Positions 26,911-33,129 of a DNA stretch of 64,000 bases are shown here, piece by piece. Positions within the stretch are counted from its first letter, which is position 1. Every line of letters starts with the position of its first letter. The DNA is from Ferdinandcohnia sp036962685 (GTDB lineage: Bacteria; Bacillota; Bacilli; Bacillales; Bacillaceae_L). Location of the stretch: positions 1-64,000 of the forward strand of contig NZ_JBALOP010000044.1 in NCBI RefSeq assembly GCF_036962685.1, written 5' to 3'. A model generated the notes under the pieces. The model saw only the letters and a program-made list of their open reading frames with translations. It made no database searches and had not been told where the DNA came from. Made by a program: the position numbers and the translations under genes.

Positions 26911-27321
26911 ATGAAGACCTTTACGATTGCGATTTCGTTTCGTTCGGGACTTCATCGGCGGTATGAAGACCTTTACGATTGCAATTTCATTTCGTTCGGG
27001 ACTTCATCAGTGGTATGAAGACCTTTACGATTGCGATTTCATTTCGTTCGGGACTTCATCGGCGGTATGAAGACCTTTCACATTGCGATCCACATTCGTT
27101 CGGGACTTCATCGGCGGTATGAAGAGCATTTCACGCAAGATTTCTCCTCGGTTTCCTCTTCATCGACCCTATGAAGAGCATTTCACACAAGATTTCTCCT
27201 CGGCTTCCTCTTCATCAACCCTATGAAGAGCATTTCAAACGAAATTCCTCACCGTTTTCCTCTTCATCAACCCTATGAAGAGCACTTCAAACGAGATTCC
27301 TCACCGTTTTCCTCTTCATCA
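26911..27321. repeat. 52-bp tandem stem-loop array, locus B (8 units)
   Basis: ATGAAG starts units at 26911, 26963, 27015, 27067, 27119, 27171, 27223 and 27275, exactly 52 bases apart. Each unit closes with CTTCAT about 40 bases later. The first four units have ATGAAGACC ... GGGACTTCAT; the last four have ATGAAGAGC ... CTCTTCAT, so both arms change together. This occupies most of the 714-base gap between paaA and the hydrolase gene; no gene is present there. Confidence 0.92.
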
Positions 27322-27349
27322 CCAAATCAGATTTCACTCAAACCCAAAA

Positions 27350-27389
27350 AAACCCAAGATTGCTAGTTTACTAACAATCTTGGGGTTTT
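27350..27389 (-). terminator. Terminator of the paaX-hydrolase transcript
   Basis: AAACCCAAGATTG and CAATCTTGGGGTTTT form a 12-to-13-bp stem with a T-run on the minus side, 16 bases past the hydrolase stop. Confidence 0.85.
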
Positions 27390-27404
27390 CGCTTTTATAT
27401 TTTA

Positions 27405-28364
27405 CTAGATTTGTACATAAACAATTGGATCTTGATCTTTTTTTATAATCCGCCCTTCACGCACTAAATAGTTCAAATGAGCGATTGTTTCGGCGATTGC
27501 AAAGCGCCATTGATGTGGATTGAGCTCCCGATGGGAAAACAATACCTTTGCAATTTCATACGTCGTTTTATGGTCGGCCAAGCTTTCAATATAAGCCAAC
27601 CGCTCGTTATGATGCTGGATCAGCTCATCAATTCGTTCACTTACATTAAGAACCGGCGAATGATGGGCAGAGTATATCTTTTTAATCGGATACTTTTTAA
27701 CTTTACGTAATGACTCAATGTATTCATGCAATGGATGCTGGCTGGCGCTAGGCCATACACTAATATTCGGTGTGATTTTTTCGAGAATATGATCGCCACC
27801 AATTAAGATGCCTTCTTCTTCCTGAAAAAAGCAAACATGTCCCTCACTATGACCTGGGGTATGAATAACCATCCATTGTTTTTCACCAAATTCAATCTTG
27901 TCCCCGATTGGTTTTACAACAGGTAATGGGAGAACGTTCTTACGTAATTTGTTCATATGATCAACGATTCCATCCGCTAAATCACCCGGAACCCCGTGCT
28001 GCAACACCATTTCTTTCATTTTCGCAACCTGTACGCTGCCTTCACCCCAAACACGCTCAATCATTGCTGCATCTACTTCATTCATGTAAAGGTCAGCGCC
28101 CGACTGCTCTTGCATCCAGCCCGAAAGTCCAGAGTGGTCTGGATGGAAGTGGGTTAAATAGATGGTATGAACGTCACGAGAAGTAATTCCCAGATGGTCA
28201 AAAACCTCCTGCCAAGCATCTCTCGCGGCTGGATAATTTAATCCTACATCTATCATGACATAACCATTATTCTGTTTAAAAAGATAACAATAAACATACT
28301 TCATCGGAAACGGAACTGGAACTCCAATCCGATAGCCACCAAATTCAATTTTTTCAATATTCAT
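27405..28364 (-). CDS. MBL-fold metallo-hydrolase
   Basis: A 319-residue metallo-beta-lactamase-fold protein. THFHPDHSG supplies the HxHxDH zinc motif, followed by HTPGHSEGHV, GGDHIL and YSAHHSPV for the remaining ligands. A helical C-terminal part of about 90 residues follows the fold, as in many uncharacterised hydrolases of aromatic or acyl-CoA clusters. It probably hydrolyses a thioester or lactone, but nothing in the sequence fixes the substrate. It follows paaX by about 65 bases and is likely cotranscribed. Confidence 0.83.
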   Translation of the reverse strand: MNIEKIEFGGYRIGVPVPFPMKYVYCYLFKQNNGYVMIDVGLNYPAARDAWQEVFDHLGITSRDVHTIYLTHFHPDHSGLSGWMQEQSGADLYMNEVDAAMIERVWGEGSVQVAKMKEMVLQHGVPGDLADGIVDHMNKLRKNVLPLPVVKPIGDKIEFGEKQWMVIHTPGHSEGHVCFFQEEEGILIGGDHILEKITPNISVWPSASQHPLHEYIESLRKVKKYPIKKIYSAHHSPVLNVSERIDELIQHHNERLAYIESLADHKTTYEIAKVLFSHRELNPHQWRFAIAETIAHLNYLVREGRIIKKDQDPIVYVQI

Positions 28365-28428
28365 GGCTCACCTCAGTCAAATGCGCCTTGGCGTATTTTA
28401 TTCAAAAAATCTGCCGGAGGCTTTCTTC

Positions 28429-29301
28429 TTAAATGTAGATCTCTCCAAATGGATTGAGTGCTTTATCACGTTCAATTTGAATTTCTTGATCTGGTGCTCC
28501 CTCGAAAACGGACTCGAAGTAGCGGATTGACGGGATGGATAAAAGCTGATGAATATTCCAAAATAATTCTCGCGCCTTTATGCCAATCCATCCTTGCGGC
28601 AATAAATCCCTTGGAAAACCAGGATCCTGGTAAAGGAATTTCCTGTACTCATGCACAAGTACAGTTCGCTCAATAAAACATTCCTCATCCTTCAAAGTGT
28701 TGTTTAACGCTTTTTCTCGCAGTTCATCAAATTTTGGTGTGAACTTATCAATGAATGTTTGATATTCATCCCGCACCATGTCTAAATCCCAGCCGATGTC
28801 GATAATACTTTGATTGTCATGCGTTACAATTGAAGATGACGTGAATAAAAACGCATATTCTTCAATTCCATACACTCTAATCATTTCTTTTACTTGGTCC
28901 TCAACCGGATTTGGTGTCACTAATGTACTATTCGTGAGGTTTCCAAATCCTGTCCAAATCAGTTCTTTACGGATTTTATTGCGGATCTCGCGCTTTTCTT
29001 CTGGAAACGAATATGTAAGGATTCTCCACTTCTGGTCCCATATGTGATTTTGAGTGGCATATACCCTGCTTACCCCTTCATCGACACGACCTTGGGCAGT
29101 TGCGGAATAGTAGCTTTTCTTGCCTACTTTTCGTACTTCCACCAAATTATTTTGAGCCATCCGAAAGATGGCGCCCCTTACAGACGATTCGGATACCCCA
29201 AACTGCTTCATTAGTTCAATTAAACTACCAACCCAAATTTCTCCCCCATAATATTTAATATATTCCCCATATAATGTAAACATTAAGGATCTAGGCTTCA
29301 T
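28429..29301 (-). CDS. paaX: PaaX-family transcriptional repressor
   Basis: About 290 residues with the PaaX architecture: N-terminal winged helix (LMFTLYGEYI, then VSESSVRGAIFRMAQNNLV), a central PaaX domain (WRILTYSFPEEKREIRNKIRK) and a C-terminal domain with RDLLPQGWIG. PaaX proteins repress aromatic-CoA pathways and are released by an aryl-CoA. I use the ATG at 29301 because GTG codons upstream lack ribosome sites. It is the only regulator gene in the island, so it is the best candidate for the ATTACG-N13-CGTAAT operators. No such site is seen before its own operon. Confidence 0.87.
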   Translation of the reverse strand: MKPRSLMFTLYGEYIKYYGGEIWVGSLIELMKQFGVSESSVRGAIFRMAQNNLVEVRKVGKKSYYSATAQGRVDEGVSRVYATQNHIWDQKWRILTYSFPEEKREIRNKIRKELIWTGFGNLTNSTLVTPNPVEDQVKEMIRVYGIEEYAFLFTSSSIVTHDNQSIIDIGWDLDMVRDEYQTFIDKFTPKFDELREKALNNTLKDEECFIERTVLVHEYRKFLYQDPGFPRDLLPQGWIGIKARELFWNIHQLLSIPSIRYFESVFEGAPDQEIQIERDKALNPFGEIYI

Positions 29302-29372
29302 CGAAGTCACCACACTTACTAATTTTTGTTATATTTCGATATTGTTAATTTAATTATAGAGGTTTTTGGAAA

Positions 29373-29822
29373 TTATGCATTAAAAAGTGGTCTTTTCCCC
29401 GACTCATTTGTGTGGAGGTCAGCGTGTAGAATCGAAAGTACGTCCTCAGGTATTGGAACTGCTTTAATTTCAGTTGGCGTTTGTTTTACCCAGCCACGTA
29501 TCTCATATCCATGCCCCGTTCTTGTTTCTCCTCTATATACCTGATGCCGAAGCTTGATTGTTTTTGTTTTAATTTCTTCAACCTCTGTTCGAATCGTAAT
29601 AATATCATCATATAATAATGTCTTTTCAAAGCTACATCTTGCATCCAGCATTGGCAGGATGATTTGTCGTTCTTTTTCTAATGTATTTGGAGATAATCCA
29701 CAGCTTCTAAAAAATTGGTGCCCCGCGATGTCGAACCATTTGAAGTAATTTGGGTAATACACGATTCCCGCTTTGTCGGTATCCCCCCAGTTAACGATGA
29801 CTTGAAATTCATTTGATCTCAC
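29373..29822 (-). CDS. 4-hydroxybenzoyl-CoA thioesterase family (hotdog) protein
   Basis: A 149-residue hotdog-fold thioesterase. WGDTDKAGIVYYPNYFKWFD carries the catalytic Asp of the Pseudomonas 4HBT/YbgC type, and LDARCSFEKTLLYDDIITI continues the core strand. It differs from PaaI, which uses another active-site pattern. It likely releases CoA from dead-end or excess aryl-CoA, as proposed for thioesterases of benzoyl-CoA clusters. It starts the probable thioesterase-paaX-hydrolase transcript. Confidence 0.83.
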   Translation of the reverse strand: MRSNEFQVIVNWGDTDKAGIVYYPNYFKWFDIAGHQFFRSCGLSPNTLEKERQIILPMLDARCSFEKTLLYDDIITIRTEVEEIKTKTIKLRHQVYRGETRTGHGYEIRGWVKQTPTEIKAVPIPEDVLSILHADLHTNESGKRPLFNA

Positions 29823-29840
29823 ACTCTATCCTCCTATTTG

Positions 29841-29962
29841 AAAAGCGCAAGGCGCCCGCTTATCGGCGACAAGCATAAGACAAGCGCTGACAGAAGGTGT
29901 TTTTTTACCTTCCGAAGCGATTGGCTTATGACCTCGAGCCGATGGCGCCTGGAGCTAGACAT
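29841..29962. repeat. Dispersed GCGCAAGG...AGACAT repeat, copy 2
   Basis: AAAAGCGCAAGGCGCC at the left and GGCGCCTGGAGCTAGACAT at the right are partly complementary. The inner GAAGGT/ACCTTC pair forms a hairpin. It matches copy 1 at 9473 and copy 3 at 32881. It lies directly upstream of the thioesterase gene. Confidence 0.8.
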
Positions 29963-30013
29963 TCTGTTGAAAAAGGCTCGGAAAAAGTCGCCGTGCCTTG
30001 GCTATTTTAAAAT

Positions 30014-30040
30014 AGCGATACCGGAAATTCCGATATCGCT
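30014..30040. terminator. Short hairpin downstream of crotonase 2
   Basis: AGCGATA (30014-30020) pairs with TATCGCT (30034-30040) and CCGGAA/TTCCG extends it; As precede and Ts follow. It may terminate transcripts from either side. Confidence 0.5.
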
Positions 30041-30048
30041 TTGGATTT

Positions 30049-30196
30049 AGTTGGGCTTCTCCCGCATTAACGGGCAGTAAGACCCCCTTTCATGACTTCG
30101 AAGTACAAAGTTTGTTAATTGGGGGATCAACTGCCCGTAAAAGCCCGATTGGTTCAACTAACCATCAGAGGGGATGAAGAAAACCCCTACTGATGG
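30049..30196. repeat. Nested palindromic element downstream of crotonase 2
   Basis: Concentric pairs AGTTGGGCTT/AAGCCC...AACT, ACGGGCAGT/ACTGCCCGT and CCCCC/GGGGG form one long folded arm (30049-30159). A second hairpin, CCATCAGAGGGG/CCCCTACTGATGG (30162-30196), adjoins it and ends 11 bases from the crotonase stop. It could double as that gene's terminator. Only this copy is in the window. With the repeat at 29841 it fills the 384-base gap before the thioesterase gene. Confidence 0.7.
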
Positions 30197-30206
30197 AAGT
30201 TTCACT

Positions 30207-31004
30207 TTATTTCCCACTCCAATTAGCTTCACGCTTTTCGATGAACGAGCTTAAACCTTCCTGAGCATCCTGTGAACGGAATAAAAGATTTTGAAGCTCT
30301 CCTTCGTAACGAATGGCTACGTTTAGTGGCATTTCTTTTCCGTTCATGATTGAAAGCTTAATGTTAGAAGTTGCATAAGTTGCACTGCTGGCAATCTTCT
30401 CTGCATATTCTAACGTTTTTGCTCTCGTTTCTTCCTGTGGATATACACGATCAACTAGATTAATAGCTAATGCTTCTTGAGGGGTTAATGTTTCGCCCGT
30501 GATATTTAAATCAAGAGCTTTTGAATGCCCAACTTGGCGAGCGAGACGTTGAGTTCCACCTGTTCCAGCTAGCACGCCTAAAGAAACCTCAGGAAGTCCG
30601 ATTTTTCCTGCTTGGTCTCCCATGAAGCGTAAGTCACAAGCTAGAGCCATTTCTAATCCACCACCAACTGTATGGCCCTCTAAGCAAGCAATCCAGATTT
30701 GTGGAGAGCGTGCAATTTTATCCAATGTTTCGTTACAGAATAAGCAAAATTGAGTTTTAAAGCGTGGCTCAGCAGATTTTAAGAAATTGATATTGGCTCC
30801 TGCTGAGAAAAACTTTGGCATATCACTCATTAAGACGGCTACTTTAATGTCATTATCAAAACGAATGTCATCAATCGCTGCATTTAATTCTTTGTAATAG
30901 TCCAGGTCATAAGAGTTTGTTTTGTTTACATGAATGTGAACTTCAGCAATCCCATTCACTTTCTTAACTGTTAAGTTTTTTGTTTCGTTTACTGTAGTTG
31001 TCAT
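30207..31004 (-). CDS. Enoyl-CoA hydratase/isomerase (crotonase) family protein, copy 2
   Basis: A 265-residue near-twin of the crotonase at 19037-19831. After a divergent first ten residues only about ten substitutions are seen, none in the oxyanion-hole or catalytic Glu motifs. Many third-position DNA differences separate the copies, so the duplication is not recent or conversion has kept the proteins alike. It is transcribed alone from its own sigma-A promoter with the same operator arrangement as paaA, giving the pathway a second regulated dose of this activity. Confidence 0.87.
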   Translation of the reverse strand: MTTTVNETKNLTVKKVNGIAEVHIHVNKTNSYDLDYYKELNAAIDDIRFDNDIKVAVLMSDMPKFFSAGANINFLKSAEPRFKTQFCLFCNETLDKIARSPQIWIACLEGHTVGGGLEMALACDLRFMGDQAGKIGLPEVSLGVLAGTGGTQRLARQVGHSKALDLNITGETLTPQEALAINLVDRVYPQEETRAKTLEYAEKIASSATYATSNIKLSIMNGKEMPLNVAIRYEGELQNLLFRSQDAQEGLSSFIEKREANWSGK

Positions 31005-31029
31005 TCTTCATTACCTCCTAAAGTTATGT

Positions 31030-31054
31030 ATTACGTTTTTATAGCTATCGTAAT
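31030..31054 (-). promoter_or_regulatory. Candidate PaaX-type operator at crotonase 2 (perfect repeat)
   Basis: ATTACG (31030-31035), 13 bases, CGTAAT (31049-31054): a perfect six-base inverted repeat. It lies eight bases downstream of the -10 box, exactly as at paaA. Confidence 0.65.
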
Positions 31055-31062
31055 TAATTTCA

Positions 31063-31091
31063 AATATACTGAATCTTTTTTAAATTATCAA
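31063..31091 (-). promoter_or_regulatory. Sigma-A promoter of crotonase 2
   Basis: On the minus strand TTGATA (31086-31091), 17 bases, TATATT (31063-31068). It lies about 60 bases before the start codon, which is preceded by AGGAGG. Confidence 0.82.
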
Positions 31092-31172
31092 ATCTGAGTT
31101 TTTCTCATTTTTCCGATAAAATAACATCCTTTCTCTTTAATGCTCACTTATTCTATCTTTTTGGAGGTTTTT

Positions 31173-31197
31173 TAGACGTTCGTAAAAAATACGTAAT
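31173..31197. promoter_or_regulatory. Candidate PaaX-type operator upstream of benE
   Basis: TAGACG (31173-31178), 13 bases, CGTAAT (31192-31197). It is placed just upstream of a TATTAT -10-like box (near 31214-31219), so it would overlap the benE -35 region. Confidence 0.5.
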
Positions 31198-31281
31198 TTT
31201 TAATTAGAGTCTGTGTTATTATAGAACTAATTACATATGCTCTATTAAAAACGTGGAAATTATGAATTTAAGGAGGCTTCT

Positions 31282-32511
31282 ATGATAGAAAATAGGAGGT
31301 TCAAGGATCTATATGAAAATCTAAATATCAATACAATTAGTTCTGGTGTTGTAGCAGCAGTATTCGGATGTACAGGTCCTGCACTCATTATTATTGGCGG
31401 CGCGGCAAGCGGTGGTTTAACCCATGAACAAACAATCAGCTGGTTATTTGCGGTGTATTTTTTTGGTGGATTATTGGGTCTATTTTTATCCTTAAAATAT
31501 ATGCAACCTATCGCAGGTGCTTATTCCATTGCTGGCGCTGTTTTAGTTGCGAGTGCATTGTCACATTTTTCATTAACAGAAGCAATTGGTGCCTATCTTG
31601 TTGCCAATTTACTTGTTCTTATTCTTGGTGTAACCGGGCTAATTGAGAAAGTGATGAATTGGATCCCTGTTCCCATCGTGATGGGGATGATTGTTGGTGT
31701 CATGATGCGATTTGCGGTTGAGATGATTACATCTGTTGAGGTATCTCCGCTATTAGCAGGCTCGGCCATCTTAGTTTATTTGTTTTCCTCGCGTTTTATT
31801 AAAAAAATACCGCCTGTGTTATCAGCATTGGTTGTCTCTGTACTTCTCGCCGTTTTCATGAATGAATTTAATTTTTCACATGTCCAGAGTTCGTTTGTGT
31901 TACCTCAACTAGAAATGCCCACTTTTAGTTTTAAAGCGATTATCTCCCTTTCTATACCTCTTGCCATTTTAATTATTTGTACGGAGAATGCGCAAACTAC
32001 CGGAATTTTGATGGCGAAGGGATTTAAGCCACCAAGTAGTGCAATGGCCGTTTATGGGGCTGTTTTGGGATTTTTCGCTTCGTTTTTTGGGGCTCATGCA
32101 ATTAATACTGCGGGTCCAATGACAGCGATTTGTGCCTCGGATGAGTCAGGTAAAAAAGAAGGTCGGTTTGCTGCTTCGGCCGCAAATGGTGTATTATTTG
32201 CAAGCTTTGGTGTGTTTGCAGCATTTGTGGTTCCATTTGTGATTGCGATGCCAACTGTAATTGTAAGTACAATTGCCGGTTTAGCGATGATTGGTGTTCT
32301 TTTAAGTTCCTTAAAGATTGCTTTTTCAGATACAAAATTTCAAATGGGTGCCTTTTTCGCATTCATCATCGGCATGTCAGGTGTGAACTTTTTTAACATC
32401 GGTGCACCTTTATGGGCAATTGTCGGAAGTATCTTTGTTTCGCTGTTGATTGAACGAAGTGATTTTGAAAAGAAGATCATGGTTGAAAAAAATCTGAAAC
32501 CTGGGGCTTAA
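31282..32511 (+). CDS. benE: BenE-family benzoate/H+ symporter
   Basis: A 409-residue membrane protein with about 11-12 hydrophobic segments and BenE signatures: VAAVFGCTGPALIIIGGAA near the start, GAHAINTAGPMTAIC in the middle and IAGLAMIGVLLSSL later. BenE proteins import benzoate with protons. AAGGAGG precedes the ATG. It is divergent from crotonase 2, with a shared 277-base control region. It is the strongest clue that benzoate or a close analogue is the growth substrate of this island. Confidence 0.9.
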   Translation: MIENRRFKDLYENLNINTISSGVVAAVFGCTGPALIIIGGAASGGLTHEQTISWLFAVYFFGGLLGLFLSLKYMQPIAGAYSIAGAVLVASALSHFSLTEAIGAYLVANLLVLILGVTGLIEKVMNWIPVPIVMGMIVGVMMRFAVEMITSVEVSPLLAGSAILVYLFSSRFIKKIPPVLSALVVSVLLAVFMNEFNFSHVQSSFVLPQLEMPTFSFKAIISLSIPLAILIICTENAQTTGILMAKGFKPPSSAMAVYGAVLGFFASFFGAHAINTAGPMTAICASDESGKKEGRFAASAANGVLFASFGVFAAFVVPFVIAMPTVIVSTIAGLAMIGVLLSSLKIAFSDTKFQMGAFFAFIIGMSGVNFFNIGAPLWAIVGSIFVSLLIERSDFEKKIMVEKNLKPGA

Positions 32512-32582
32512 TAGTTATGGATTTGTTGTAAATAGATGGACATACTAATTACAACCGAAAATCTCATGAGAGGTGAATCAAC

Positions 32583-32876
32583 ATGAATATTGATATAACA
32601 TCAATTTATGACAACATGCCAGATTTTTCGAATCACATGGAAGCAAGAGAATGGTTTAAAAATGAGTTTCAAGATCGTTTTTTCTTAAGGACACATAGTG
32701 ATAATGATGGGAAAATGACGTATTTTTATCATATTGTTAAAGATCCAGAAACGTATCAAAGATACATGGAGAGCTTTGCAAGTGAGCAAAAGCGCGACAT
32801 CACCGAAATGTCGACATTTGAAAGCTATACCACCGTTGAAATTAGTGAAGATGGAGATGTAAATATTACAATATAA
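32583..32876 (+). CDS. Uncharacterised small acidic protein
   Basis: A 97-residue soluble, acidic protein that I do not recognise. It has no signal peptide or membrane segment; aromatic residues cluster at residues 20-50 and the C-terminus alternates Glu, Asp and Val. A good ribosome site (GAGAGGTG) precedes the ATG. It follows benE by 71 bases on the same strand and may share its transcript. Confidence 0.7.
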   Translation: MNIDITSIYDNMPDFSNHMEAREWFKNEFQDRFFLRTHSDNDGKMTYFYHIVKDPETYQRYMESFASEQKRDITEMSTFESYTTVEISEDGDVNITI

Positions 32877-32880
32877 AAAG

Positions 32881-33085
32881 AAAAGTGCGAGGCGCCGTGA
32901 TTAAGAAGCATCGACTAACTACCGCCACGTCCTGNNNNNNNNNNNNNNNNNNNNNNNNNNNNNNNNNNNNNNNNNNNNNNNNNNNNTTTCTTGTCCTGTG
33001 CAAGTCATGCATAAGACGAGCGCTGACAGAAGGTGCACTTTACCTTCCAAAGCGATTGGCTTAGACCAGAGAGCCGTTTAGACAT
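32881..33085. repeat. Dispersed repeats interrupted by an assembly gap (copy 3)
   Basis: The left 54 bases (AAAAGTGCGAGGCGCC, then CATCGACTAAC and CACGTCCTG) combine the starts of two repeat families seen at 9473 and 24193. After the gap, GCATAAGACGAGCGCTGACAG and CCAAAGCGATTGGC match the 29841 copy. The gap itself (32935-32986, 52 Ns) is therefore unresolved repeat sequence. Confidence 0.75.
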
Positions 33086-33090
33086 GAAAG

Positions 33091-33120
33091 AAGGAGGCTC
33101 CCAAAACGGAGCCTCCTTTT
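33091..33120 (-). terminator. Terminator of the GGDEF-EAL gene
   Basis: AAGGAGGCTCC (33091-33101) pairs with GGAGCCTCCTTTT (33108-33120), ten bases past the stop. Confidence 0.88.
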
Positions 33121-33129
33121 CCAGTTCAT

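Noticed and set aside
26911..27321. CRISPR array
   Set aside because: Units are 52-bp repeats conserved along nearly their whole length, without unique spacers, and no cas gene is in the window.
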